DNA of 64,000 bases from Mesorhizobium sp. LSJC280B00 (GTDB lineage Bacteria; Pseudomonadota; Alphaproteobacteria; Rhizobiales; Rhizobiaceae), in NCBI RefSeq assembly GCF_000502835.1, contig NZ_AYVL01000008.1, positions 50,321-114,320 of the forward strand. Reading direction: 5' to 3'. The notes beneath the pieces are model-generated. The model saw nothing but the letters and a program-made list of their open reading frames with translations, was not told where the DNA came from and made no database searches. The position numbers and the translations under genes were made by a program. Position 1 is the stretch's first letter. The number at the start of each line of letters is the position of its first letter. Shown here one piece after another: positions 8,106 through 16,849 of the stretch.

Positions 8106-8989
8106 TCGTCGTCCGGGACCCGGCGCTCGCGGCGGATGCGCGGCGCGAGCGGCGGTTTTTTCTTTCACTTTCGCTCCCGGCGCTGTTCATCGTTGGACTG
8201 GCGGCGATACTGCCCATCCTTTGGATCATCCGGCAATCCTTCCTGACCACCGGGGGTGAGTACACCGTCGGCAACTACCAGAAGGTCCTTTCGAGCGGAC
8301 TGACGTGGTCGGCGCTCGTCACGACCCTCGAACTGTCCTTGGGTACGCTGGCGGGCTGCATTGTTCTCGGCACCCCGCTGGCGCTGGCGCTGGCCAGTGT
8401 CAGACCAAGGCTGGCCAACGTGCTCATGGCGTTCGTCATGCTGCCGCTGTGGACCTCTATTCTGGTGCGTACCTATGGTTGGCTCGTGCTCTTGCGGCGC
8501 GACGGCCTGATCAACGCGGCTTTGACCGGTTCAGGCCTGACGGCGGAGCCATTGCCGCTGGTCTACAACTTCACGGGAACGCTCATCGGCATGGTGCACT
8601 ACATGCTGCCACTTTTTCTGCTGCCTGTTTATGCTGCGATGCGCGATATCGACCCAAATCTCATTCGCGCGGCTGCGAGCATGGGGGCCACTCTCAGGCA
8701 GGTCATCCGCACAGTCATTATGCCGCTTTCGGCGGGCGGCGTCTTCTCGGGTTCGATCATCGTCCTCATCTACGCCATAGGTTTTTTCATCACGCCGGCG
8801 GTGCTTGGCGGCGGCAAGGTAAATCCGCTCTCTACCCGGATCGAGCGTACACTATCGACCTTTCAGGACTGGGGGTCGGCAAGCGTCCTGGGCATTCTGC
8901 TCCTCGTTCTTATGGCGCTGATCGGTGTGATGTTGCTGGCGGCACGCCGTCTGGTGGCCCAGAACACCGTGGAAGCCTCCCATGCTTGA
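8102..8989 (+). CDS. ABC transporter permease, PotB-like
   Basis: A 295-residue inner-membrane permease with about six hydrophobic segments. The EAA-type coupling loop is in IRAAASMGATLRQVIRTVIMPLSAGG, described here only by its range (residues about 185-210). It begins with GTG at 8102 in a 4-base overlap with the ATPase stop, indicating translational coupling, and overlaps the next permease by 8 bases. It forms the heterodimeric channel with the 8982 gene. Confidence 0.85.
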   Translation: MIVVRDPALAADARRERRFFLSLSLPALFIVGLAAILPILWIIRQSFLTTGGEYTVGNYQKVLSSGLTWSALVTTLELSLGTLAGCIVLGTPLALALASVRPRLANVLMAFVMLPLWTSILVRTYGWLVLLRRDGLINAALTGSGLTAEPLPLVYNFTGTLIGMVHYMLPLFLLPVYAAMRDIDPNLIRAAASMGATLRQVIRTVIMPLSAGGVFSGSIIVLIYAIGFFITPAVLGGGKVNPLSTRIERTLSTFQDWGSASVLGILLLVLMALIGVMLLAARRLVAQNTVEASHA

Positions 8990-9773
8990 AGCCTATCCGC
9001 AAAACAGGCTCGCCCGCATTTTGCTCTGGAGCTTTGCCGCTCTTGTCATGGCATTTCTGATGCTGCCGACGCTCGTGGTGGTGCCGCTTTCCTTTTCGGC
9101 GTCGAATCTCCTCGAGTTTCCGCCGCAGGCCTACTCGTTGCGCTGGTACGAGAACTTCTTCGGCTCGGCAACGTGGATGGCCGCGCTCAGAACGAGTTTG
9201 ATCCTTGGGACGTTGACGGCGTTGATCGCGGTGCCCTTCGCGCTGCTCGCCTGCATTTCAATGAATCGGCTGGGCGGAAAGACCGCTGCGGCCATCCAGA
9301 GCGTCCTGCTGACCCCCTCAATCACCCCAGGCATCCTGCTTGCAATCGGTCTCTTCTTTGTGTTGGCCGCACAACATCTGATCGGAACGCTATTCGGTGT
9401 GCTGGTCGGACATGTGGTGCTGGCTGTTCCGGTCGCCTGCATTGTGTTGCTACCCGCTCTCGCCCGCTTTGACTGGAACCAGGTTCAGGCGGCGCGCAGC
9501 CTCGGTGCAAACTGGGCCAGGTCCATTGGCGGAATCATCGTTCCGCAACTTCGGATCAGCTTGCTGTCAGCGACATTGATGGCGTTCCTGACTTCGCTCG
9601 ACGAGTCCGTGATTTCGATCTTCATCGCAAGCGGTCGCAACAGCACGATGCCGAAGCTTATGTTCCTGTCGCTGCGCGATCAGATCGATCCGACCATTGC
9701 GGCGATCTCGACATTGTGGACCGTCATCGTCGTGGCCGTGGTCCTGATTGTGACCCTTCGCCAAAAATCCTGA
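8982..9773 (+). CDS. ABC transporter permease, PotC-like
   Basis: The 263-residue second permease subunit, with about six membrane segments and the EAA loop QAARSLGANWARSIGGIIVP near residue 170. The region SFSASNLLEFPPQAYSLRWY after the first segment is typical of PotC proteins. It overlaps the preceding permease and is followed 14 bp later by the phosphorylase-like gene, so the whole set should be one transcript. Confidence 0.85.
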   Translation: MLEAYPQNRLARILLWSFAALVMAFLMLPTLVVVPLSFSASNLLEFPPQAYSLRWYENFFGSATWMAALRTSLILGTLTALIAVPFALLACISMNRLGGKTAAAIQSVLLTPSITPGILLAIGLFFVLAAQHLIGTLFGVLVGHVVLAVPVACIVLLPALARFDWNQVQAARSLGANWARSIGGIIVPQLRISLLSATLMAFLTSLDESVISIFIASGRNSTMPKLMFLSLRDQIDPTIAAISTLWTVIVVAVVLIVTLRQKS

Positions 9774-9787
9774 CCGAGACTGGAAAC

Positions 9788-10708
9788 ATGCCCACCAATT
9801 ATCATGCAGCCGACGATCTGACGGATCATTCGACGGACATCCCTCAGGTAGGGTTGGCCATCATCACCGGGTCGGCAAACTGGGGGCTTGCCTTCCCGGA
9901 AGATGTCGAATTCGATGGTGTGCGCACCTTGCGGCGCGACATGAGTTTTGAAACACCTTTCGGTCGCACCGACAACTGGAAGCTGCTCGAGTTCGATGCG
10001 TCGATCACAGCGGAAGGGAGAGCAAAACGCGCGCTGTGCATGTATTCGCACGGCAATCCCCGCGACCGTATCGACCATTCCTGCCATCGCCGCGCGTTCT
10101 GGGTATTGATGCGGGCGGGTGTACGGCAAGTTCTCGCCTGCTCGACTGTAGGCGCCGTCAACAAGGCGATCCAGCCGGGCGACATGGTGGTGACCGCCGA
10201 TATCATTGAACTGACGCAGACCCCGTTTTCACTGCTTCCTGACCGTCAGAGCTTTGACTGTTCGGGCAAGCAAATCGTGTGTCCAAGATGTGCGGCGGTT
10301 CTGGTCGAAACGGCCCGCCGTCATTGGCCAGCCGAATGCCGCGTTTATGGCATCGAACAGCAGTTGGTGGCTGCCCATTGTTATGGGCCCCGGCTGACAA
10401 CGCCTGCCGAAGCCTTGGCATATCGGGGCATGGGGGCGGATGTACTCAACCATTCCATCGCCCCTGAGGCGACCTTGTCGCGCGAGATCGGCGCGTGTTT
10501 CGTGCCTTGCGCGTTCGTGACGGCAGGCTTCAACGACTATATGGATCGCAATCGCCAGAAATTGCTGCAGGAGGACGTGCTGCCCAGTCTCTCCATGACA
10601 GCCTCGCGGGTCGCGCTGGAGACCGCCGCGCGACTTCCCGCTGATCCAGAATGCTCCTGTCACGGCTTGAAGTCGCCTCAGCCGAAAGAACGCTCCAGCC
10701 GGTTCTGA
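9788..10708 (+). CDS. MTA phosphorylase / purine nucleoside phosphorylase-like protein
   Basis: This 306-residue protein has the layout of trimeric nucleoside phosphorylases of the 5'-methylthioadenosine (MTAP) type. ITGSANWGLAFPE replaces the usual GGSG start and SFETPFGRTDNW the SxPFG phosphate loop. SHGNPRDRIDH stands where RHGxGH is usual, followed by STVGAVNKAIQPGDMVV, GPRLTTPAEALAYRGMGADVLN and VTAGFNDY. Several consensus positions differ, so the substrate may differ too. It is the last gene of the ABC importer operon. The family cleaves MTA or purine nucleosides with phosphate. Four Cys in the middle and C-terminal parts (CSGKQIVCPRC, ECSCHG) are unusual. The start at 9788 (MPTNYHAADD) was chosen over an upstream in-frame ATG at 9716 inside the permease gene. 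Confidence 0.65.
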   Translation: MPTNYHAADDLTDHSTDIPQVGLAIITGSANWGLAFPEDVEFDGVRTLRRDMSFETPFGRTDNWKLLEFDASITAEGRAKRALCMYSHGNPRDRIDHSCHRRAFWVLMRAGVRQVLACSTVGAVNKAIQPGDMVVTADIIELTQTPFSLLPDRQSFDCSGKQIVCPRCAAVLVETARRHWPAECRVYGIEQQLVAAHCYGPRLTTPAEALAYRGMGADVLNHSIAPEATLSREIGACFVPCAFVTAGFNDYMDRNRQKLLQEDVLPSLSMTASRVALETAARLPADPECSCHGLKSPQPKERSSRF

Positions 10709-10709
10709 G

Positions 10710-10817
10710 ATAACCCGCCAGATAGCTGAAGCTCTGCCACCGACCAAGAATCCCGAGGGCGCTGCATTGTGCGTGTTTGCGACGTTCGAAACGCTGAGGG
10801 CGGCGTTTGAGGATTAG
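10710..10817 (+). pseudogene. Mosaic relic: TetR C-terminal fragment joined to a KdgK-like C-terminus
   Basis: A 35-codon open stretch with no start. Its first part (RQIAEALPPTKNPEGAAL) matches the TetR gene at about 4500-4570, with roughly 87% DNA identity by eye. Its last part (FETLRAAFED then stop) resembles the C-terminus of KdgK at about 1110-1140 (FETLKAAFEA). It follows directly after the phosphorylase-like gene. It appears to be debris from an old duplication or rearrangement involving relatives of the first 5 kb. Confidence 0.6.
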
Positions 10818-11201
10818 GGTCAAAACTCAATCAGACTGGCTGCCGCCAATGGCCCAGATGGGCGGAACTTGCCGTTTGAATTAGTCGGCGGGAATGAGCA
10901 CAGAGCGCCATTTGCTGACAATCATGGCGCTTCACCATTGCGGTCGTTCTCGCTACGACCTGATGCGGACCCGAAGCGGATGGTCGTTTGATCCGGTTAA
11001 ACTCAACGCGCCACCCTACCACGTGCGCCATCTCGAGACGTTCGCGAAAACCTCCACGTCGGTCGCGACTCGACCATGGAGCGGAAGTACAGGCGAAGTC
11101 CTGTTTCGTTCGAGATGGCCTGGTTCAATCTCCAGCATCCTCCTCCTGCCATACTGGCCGGAGCGAGTGCCGGCCGCGAGCGAGTGGCCTTTGAGCGTAG
11201 C
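10818..11201. other. Intergenic region with a hairpin, no gene seen
   Basis: No convincing reading frame. AGCGCCAT (10904-10911) pairs with ATGGCGCT (10924-10931), giving an 8-bp stem with a 12-base loop. There is no T-run, so it is not a clear terminator. The short open frames here lack start sites and codon bias. Confidence 0.5.
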
Positions 11202-11738
11202 TCAGAGCGTCTTGCTCATCATCAGGATCGGAACCGGAGCGCCGCCACGGTCATCGACGAATTTCTCGGCGGGTTGGTAGCCGCAGGCTCGATAGAGCGG
11301 CTCTCCTGCCATCGTGGCTGCCAGATCGGCACGGCGGAAGCCCTCAGCCTTAGCGGCACGTTCACACAGCGAAAGGATAAGGCGGCCGACGCCTCGCCGG
11401 ACAAAATCCGGATGCGTATACATGGCTCTGATACGCGCCGCGTCCGTGGCTGGATCAAGCAGTGCCGCGTTGCGTCCCGGTGACTGATCACCACCATACA
11501 TGGTCGTGCGCCGGCTCCAGCCACCGCACCCTGCCAGGACGCCGTCGTGCTCCACGACGAAATAGGTGCCATCATCGACAAGCTGCGTGTCCAGCCCCAT
11601 GATTGCGCGGCTGGATCGGATCTGTTCATCGTCGAGAAACGGTTTCTGGAGTTCGGAGATCGCTGCATCCATGAGCGCAATCATGAAGGCGAGGTCCTCG
11701 CGTCGCGCTATCCGGTGCCGAAAGTCTTCACTGGCCAT
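11202..11738 (-). CDS. GNAT family N-acetyltransferase
   Basis: A 178-residue acetyltransferase that would transfer acetyl from acetyl-CoA to an amine. The central strand is IRAMYTHPDFVRRGVGRLIL (motif A, with the R-x-x-G-x-G/A pyrophosphate loop seen as RRGVGR), followed by CERAAKAEGFRRADLAATMAGEPLYRACGYQP, where the YRACGY element is the conserved motif B. The start at 11738 (MASEDFRHRIARRED) is the best fit to the family's N-terminus; GTG at 11771 is an alternative. No strong ribosome site is visible for either. Acceptor substrate unknown. Confidence 0.78.
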   Translation of the reverse strand: MASEDFRHRIARREDLAFMIALMDAAISELQKPFLDDEQIRSSRAIMGLDTQLVDDGTYFVVEHDGVLAGCGGWSRRTTMYGGDQSPGRNAALLDPATDAARIRAMYTHPDFVRRGVGRLILSLCERAAKAEGFRRADLAATMAGEPLYRACGYQPAEKFVDDRGGAPVPILMMSKTL

Positions 11739-11868
11739 GTTCAAGCACACCATGAGGCGAAACAAACGCACGATATGGCGAATTTCGTTCCGTCAGAAGA
11801 CCAAAATATTCGCTGCGGCAGCCTTGGGACGCCTGTCGACAGCAGGCCGAAGGTATAACCAATGACAG

Positions 11869-13605
11869 TCATTCTGGCAGCCCCGCCATGCGATAACCTT
11901 CCACGATATGCCGGCGCACGTCTTCGGCTGGGAATGGCTGCGAATCCGACCAGTGCCGGATAGTGAAGTGCGGATTGCTTATCATGAACATTTTCGCCTC
12001 CCAGCGCGCTTCCTCCAAACGGCCAAGTTGCGCAAGGCTTGCTGCAAGCAGGCGTCGTGAAGTCGTGCGATAGGTTTCGGACCTGCGCAGCGTTTGGATC
12101 GCGGATTCGTAGTCGCCCATGGCATATTGGGCCTGGCCCAACATCCAGTAATACCAACCGGGCGGGTGAGGGTTGAGTCGCAGTGCCCTGCGGACCTGCT
12201 CTATGGCTTCGGCAGGTCGGCCCTTTTCCGTCGTCAACTCGGCCTGCATTGCCCAAGCGTCGGCGTGGTTGGGGTCCAGCTCGTGGGCAGCATCGAATTC
12301 GGCATCCGATTCCACCCAGCGACTCTCATGTCCCAGTATGACGCCCAATACCCATCTGTTCCCGGCGTCGTTCGGGTCGAGTTCGACCGCCAGCTGTGCT
12401 TCGGCGAGCGCTCTTGCGCGGTTGGGGTCCATCGGTTCGTCCCAGAACTCCCAGCCCAGCCAGAGGTTGAGTGCCAGCCAACGGTGCGCCTCCGCGTATT
12501 CCGGGTCGAGCGCGATTGCCCGGTTCAGCAGCAAAATGGCCTCTTTCGCGGTGAGCGCCGTTTGCAGGCCAAGGGCCCGGGCACGCACACAGAGATCATA
12601 GGCCTCCAGGTTGCTCGGTCTGTTGCGCGCCGGCGCGGCGATCAGGCGGCCAACCAGAGCCTCGACAATCTTGCCGGTCACCTCGTCCTGAACGGCGAAG
12701 ATATCTTCTAGGCTCCGGTCGAATCTTTCGGCCCAAAGGTGGTCACCCGCGATCGCGTCGATCAGTTGGGCGTTGATACGCACCCGTCCAGCGGCCCGCC
12801 GTGCACTACCTTCAAGAAGATGGCGAACTCCCAGTTCTCGCGCGATGCGACGCACATCCACGTGCCTGCCTTTGTATGCAAATGCCGAGTTGCTGGCGAT
12901 GACGAACAACTCGCTTGTCCTCGACAGATCCGTGATCAAGTCTTCGGTGAGGCCATCGACAAATGCCTCCTGCTCCGGATCATTGCTCATGTTCGTAAAG
13001 GGGAGGACGGCAATGGAGGGCTTGGCGGGGAGCTGCAGAGGCGCTTTCTCCGCGAGCCCGCCATCGTCCGATGCGGTCGACAGCCGGATCCGGTAGACAG
13101 ACACCGGTTCGGTGACGTTCTTGATCGCTTGCGGACCAAGTTCGTCGAAGCCGCAATCGAGCTTCCGCTTGACTTGGTCGTAGACGCTGCCGGACACACA
13201 GACATCTCCTGCCCCGGCCATTGCCTGGAGCCGCACTGCGACAATGACGCCGTCGCCGAACAGATCGCCGTCCTCGACAACGACATCGCCCAGATTGATG
13301 CCGATATGCAGGTAGATTCTCCGGTCGGCGGTCACACCCTCGTTTGCGGCCGCCATCCGCTTCTGAAGGTCCACGGCGCATGACACGGCGTTCACCGCGC
13401 TTCCGAACTCGACCAGAACGCCATCACCCATCACTTTCACAATACGGCCATGACGGTCGCGGACGAGTGGTTCGAGGATTTCCTTCCTCCTCCTCCTTAA
13501 AGCGGCCAACGTTCCTTGCTCGTCCAGGTCCAGAAGTCGACTGTAGCCCACCACGTCGGCAGCCAATATGGCGGCAAGGCGGCGTTGGGCGCGTTCTTCG
13601 GCCAT
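11869..13605 (-). CDS. Class III adenylate/guanylate cyclase with TolB-like and TPR domains (substituted active-site Asn)
   Basis: A 578-residue protein. Residues about 1-170 form a class III nucleotide cyclase domain with metal Asp17 (ILAADVVGYSRL) and Asp61 (KVMGDGVLVEF). Residues about 190-320 form a TolB-like N-terminal domain (KPSIAVLPFTNMSNDPEQ). The remainder is TPR-like helices. In the normally conserved DGVNVAAR motif this protein reads DGVIVAVR. Ile121 therefore replaces the transition-state Asn, whereas the paralog at 14921-16849 keeps Asn121; Arg125 is retained. Activity may thus be lost or altered. Unlike the paralog it has no membrane segment between the cyclase and TolB-like domains. 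It is probably monocistronic. Confidence 0.85.
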   Translation of the reverse strand: MAEERAQRRLAAILAADVVGYSRLLDLDEQGTLAALRRRRKEILEPLVRDRHGRIVKVMGDGVLVEFGSAVNAVSCAVDLQKRMAAANEGVTADRRIYLHIGINLGDVVVEDGDLFGDGVIVAVRLQAMAGAGDVCVSGSVYDQVKRKLDCGFDELGPQAIKNVTEPVSVYRIRLSTASDDGGLAEKAPLQLPAKPSIAVLPFTNMSNDPEQEAFVDGLTEDLITDLSRTSELFVIASNSAFAYKGRHVDVRRIARELGVRHLLEGSARRAAGRVRINAQLIDAIAGDHLWAERFDRSLEDIFAVQDEVTGKIVEALVGRLIAAPARNRPSNLEAYDLCVRARALGLQTALTAKEAILLLNRAIALDPEYAEAHRWLALNLWLGWEFWDEPMDPNRARALAEAQLAVELDPNDAGNRWVLGVILGHESRWVESDAEFDAAHELDPNHADAWAMQAELTTEKGRPAEAIEQVRRALRLNPHPPGWYYWMLGQAQYAMGDYESAIQTLRRSETYRTTSRRLLAASLAQLGRLEEARWEAKMFMISNPHFTIRHWSDSQPFPAEDVRRHIVEGYRMAGLPE

Positions 13606-14257
13606 TTCGCGTTGCTTTCATTGAAAGCAGAAGAGCGAATTTTATGCCGCCCATTTCAAAAGTCTATCAGGTTGACTTCGAGGCTCGATCGCCAAGCAGC
13701 TACATAGGGTGATCGCGCCTGTCGATTGTCCCCACTGGGGCCACGACTTGCGCTTGGGGCTCGTCTTGGAGAAGGTCAGCAAGGCGTCAGTGCCGAGTGC
13801 CGCGAATGTCGGCTATCGGGGGTAAAATGGGCTGACGAAGGGCAGCTCAGGGTCAGATCGCGTCATGCGACGCTCGCAACTGATCGACTGCAAGGGTCGG
13901 AACTCGGTCGTCTTAGAGTGATTTGGGTTTTGGCGGCTAGAGCGGCCCGGCATGAGGTGGTCCGGACTGTGAACGAGGGTGTCGGCAGAGCGCGTCTCAT
14001 AGGGGGCCACAAGCCAGTGCCCCGCCGCCGACAAACACCGGCGGGCGGGTGCCTTGGGGACACGATGGTAGATTGCCAATGCGTTCGCGGGTGTGGCCTT
14101 AAGTCGCAAACTATTGGCTTCAGAAGCAGGGCGTCGGGCTTCATTGACGGTGCTACCAACACCATATGGTCCGTAGCCCTCCCAAACGAGAGAAGCTCGC
14201 CCCGACGGGTCGCACTGCGGCCGTCAGCCGGCAATTGCTGTGAACTAGGAAACCATC
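13606..14257. other. Intergenic region upstream of the cyclase and GcrA-like genes
   Basis: No gene with convincing coding character was found in these 650 bp; long open frames on the plus strand (13726-14265) have no recognisable domain. A segment at 13901-13944 resembles one at 17032-17074 upstream of the paralogous cyclase, with about three quarters of bases matching by eye (CGGTCGT, AGAGTGATT, GTTTTG blocks). Confidence 0.5.
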
Positions 14258-14491
14258 ATGCCTGAAAATATCAGACTAACTTCGAGAGACGTCCCTCTCA
14301 TTCAGCTAGGCCTCTATCAGTGCCGCTTCCCGGTGAGCGAAGACCCGTCAGTACCCGGCGGCTATCGTTTTTGTGCTGGGCCAACTTCGCCGGATCGCGT
14401 CTACTGCGATCACCACCACCACATTGTGACCGCCGTGGACCCTCGTCGAGCCCGTTCGGGTCTCCACCTCGCTCAACGACGCGCCGCGTAA
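14258..14491 (+). CDS. Small orphan protein with a GcrA-type C-terminal domain
   Basis: A 77-residue protein. Its core CRFPVSEDPSVPGGYRFC, then YCDHHHHIV, closely follows the C-terminal domain of the cell-cycle regulator GcrA (CRWP.., FRFCG.., YC..H). GcrA is normally about 170 residues with an N-terminal DNA-binding half, which is absent here. Three Cys and several His could bind a metal. The start has CTAGGAAAC upstream. The function is unknown; it could interact with sigma70 as GcrA does without binding DNA itself, or be a remnant. The C-terminal 20 residues are low in family similarity. Confidence 0.6.
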   Translation: MPENIRLTSRDVPLIQLGLYQCRFPVSEDPSVPGGYRFCAGPTSPDRVYCDHHHHIVTAVDPRRARSGLHLAQRRAA

Positions 14492-14920
14492 GTCTGGCTG
14501 GCGGCGGCCTCCCGGCCAGGCGCTATGCGCTCCAATGGCTACGACCTTTCCGTCGGCTCGGTCTGGCCCATCCTCCCTTATGCCGTCTTCGCCGATGTCT
14601 CCCCCTTCGCCCGATTGAGAACGACGACTTCTCGCCGAAGCGATCGCTTCGGAATGCCGTCGTAGCCCGACCCGAAGCTCAGTGAGCTTTTGTAGAGGTC
14701 GAGGGTCCAATCCAACGTCTGGACTCCACTGGAGTGCCTGCACTCGAGAGCGATTGGCTCTCCGGCAGCCGATAAGGATCCAAATTTAAGCGCCACTTGC
14801 CGCCATTCATCGTTTGGCCAGTGAACTGTCGCTTTCGATGCACAGCGGTCGTTCCTGGCAACGCGCGCCGTTCGCGCGCTGGCGAGCAGCGACCCTCGCC
14901 TTTCTTTGCACAGGGGTGTT
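14492..14920. other. Intergenic region with a perfect 18-bp palindrome
   Basis: No gene seen between the GcrA-like gene and the end of the second cyclase. CCGAAGCGATCGCTTCGG at 14635-14652 is perfectly symmetric and could be a protein-binding site or a strong hairpin. There is no following T-run. Confidence 0.5.
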
Positions 14921-16849
14921 CTATGGCTGCCCGAGAGGCTTCGCCTCCCCCGCCTCGCATTCCGACAATCGCACAGGTTTGGCGAGTTTCGCCAGCGCCT
15001 CGGGCTTGGCGCAAGCCGGAAAGCCGGCGAGCGGCATTGTTTCAATAAACCGGCTGCGCTCTTTAGTGCTCAAGCCCACTTCATTAATCATGCTCTCGAC
15101 GGTCAGGTCCGGGTACTGCTTGAGAGTTTCCCTAACCGAAGCATTCGCCTCATCCATTCGACCCAGAGCCGCAAGGGAGCTGCTAAGCACCACCCACTTC
15201 CACTTGTCGTAGTTGTTAGGCGTCATGCGCTCCAGCATCTTCAACGCGTCCTCATATCGGCCGGCCATAAAATAGGCAGGGGCGAAGAAGTTGGACGTCC
15301 ACATCGGGTAGTTCGGGTCGAGCCGCATTACTTGGTCGACCATCTGAGCGCCGCGTTCGGGTTCATTGAAGCGTGCCGCAAAGCCGGTATAGAATGTCAG
15401 GATTTCGGACGAACCGGGAGCTAGACGAAGGGCCGTGTCCAGCTCAGCCTTGGCGCGGGCGTTGTCGCCCTTCTGGCTGAGGCTCATACCAAACACGGCG
15501 TGTGCCTCAGCGTCACTTGGATCGAGCCGCACCGCGCGTTCGGCCACATCGGCAGCCGCCTTGATCTCGCTCTCGGGATTGATACCGAAGCCAGCCAATA
15601 TACCATGAGCATGATAAAGTTCTACCCAGGCCCGGGCCAGCCCGGGGTCCAGCTCAACGGCGCGGTTGAGAAGCGCGATGGCCTCCTCCTCATCCGCTAT
15701 GGTGATCTTTTCAATCTTCTCGGTCCCGAGCAGATAATAATCATAAGCATTCAGGTTTTCAGGTCGTTTACGTTTGGCCGCGGCCCGCCCGGCCGCCTGA
15801 ATCAACCCTACGCCGCCGCCCAGACGGTTGGTGACTTGCTCTGCGATCTCGGTCTGGACGGCGAAAACGTCCTCAGCAGGCCGGTCCCAACGATCCGACC
15901 AAAGATGGTTGCCGGTTTGTGCATCGATCAACTGCGCGGTGACCCGCACCCGCCCATTTTGCCGCTGGATAGAGCCTTCTAGTACGAAGCCGACATGGAG
16001 CGCACTTGCTACCTGGCGGGCATCCACCGGCTTGCCTTTGTAAACTTCCGTCGAATTCCGGGCCACGACCTTAAGTTCGGGAAACCGCGCGAGGTCGGCT
16101 ATGATATCCTCAGTCAAGCCATCGGCCAAACGCCCGGTGGCCTCGTCGCCGCCATAATTATTGAAGGGCAGCACCGCGACCGATGGCTTGGCCCCCAGCG
16201 GCGCGGGCTGAAAGAACCACCAGGTCCCTCCACCCGCCAGAGCCAGCACGACGATGGCCGCTGCAGTCGTCCTGGTCCAGCGCGGCATCGCCTTGCGTAA
16301 GGTCCAACGCACCCGCTTGCCATCGAGCCTCAGTCGGTACATCCGCACGGGGCGGCTGATGTTCTTGACCTGCTGCTCGCCGGCGAAATCGAGGGGCAAA
16401 TCAAGCTTGCCCTGCAGATGGTCAAAGGCCGTGCCCGATACGATCACGCCGCCCGGCTCAGCGAGTTGCTGCAACCGCGCGGCGACATTGACGCCGTCGC
16501 CATAGACATCGCCGTCAACCAGCGCAACGTCGCCCAGATTGACCCCGATGCGGAACACGATGCGCTCAGGCTCTGGCAGACCTTCATTGCGCGCGGCCGC
16601 CGCGCTTTGGATTTCCGCTGCGCAGGCGACTGCGTCGACCACGCTTTCGAAGGCGACAAGCGCGCCATCGCCCATCAACTTGACGACGCGGCCATGGTGC
16701 TGGGAGATGGCGGGGTCGAACACCTCGGAACGAACGGTTTTCAATCGCTCAATGGTTCCGGCCTCATCGGCCTCCATCGCCTTCGAGTAGCCAACCATAT
16801 CGGCCGCCAGGATCGCCAGCAGCTTCCGATTGAGAGGGGGAACCGCCAT
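14921..16849 (-). CDS. Class III adenylate cyclase with transmembrane, TolB-like and TPR domains
   Basis: A 642-residue paralog of the 11869-13605 protein. The N-terminal cyclase domain has metal Asp17 (ILAADMVGYSKAM), Asp61 (KLMGDGALVAF), Asn121 and Arg125 (DGVNVAARLQ), so the catalytic set looks complete. One membrane segment (AAAIVVLALAGGGTWWF, near residue 215) divides the cytoplasmic cyclase from a TolB-like domain (KPSVAVLPFNNYGGDE) and about eight TPR-like helices that would be periplasmic. The start at 16849 (MAVPPLNRK) has AAAGAGGCG upstream; the in-frame ATG at 16882 is less likely. It probably makes cAMP in response to an envelope signal; the signal is unknown. Confidence 0.87.
   Translation of the reverse strand: MAVPPLNRKLLAILAADMVGYSKAMEADEAGTIERLKTVRSEVFDPAISQHHGRVVKLMGDGALVAFESVVDAVACAAEIQSAAAARNEGLPEPERIVFRIGVNLGDVALVDGDVYGDGVNVAARLQQLAEPGGVIVSGTAFDHLQGKLDLPLDFAGEQQVKNISRPVRMYRLRLDGKRVRWTLRKAMPRWTRTTAAAIVVLALAGGGTWWFFQPAPLGAKPSVAVLPFNNYGGDEATGRLADGLTEDIIADLARFPELKVVARNSTEVYKGKPVDARQVASALHVGFVLEGSIQRQNGRVRVTAQLIDAQTGNHLWSDRWDRPAEDVFAVQTEIAEQVTNRLGGGVGLIQAAGRAAAKRKRPENLNAYDYYLLGTEKIEKITIADEEEAIALLNRAVELDPGLARAWVELYHAHGILAGFGINPESEIKAAADVAERAVRLDPSDAEAHAVFGMSLSQKGDNARAKAELDTALRLAPGSSEILTFYTGFAARFNEPERGAQMVDQVMRLDPNYPMWTSNFFAPAYFMAGRYEDALKMLERMTPNNYDKWKWVVLSSSLAALGRMDEANASVRETLKQYPDLTVESMINEVGLSTKERSRFIETMPLAGFPACAKPEALAKLAKPVRLSECEAGEAKPLGQP

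Noticed and set aside
13726-14265. 179-codon plus-strand frame in the cyclase upstream region
   Set aside because: No ribosome site, no recognisable family, and it covers the repeated upstream element.
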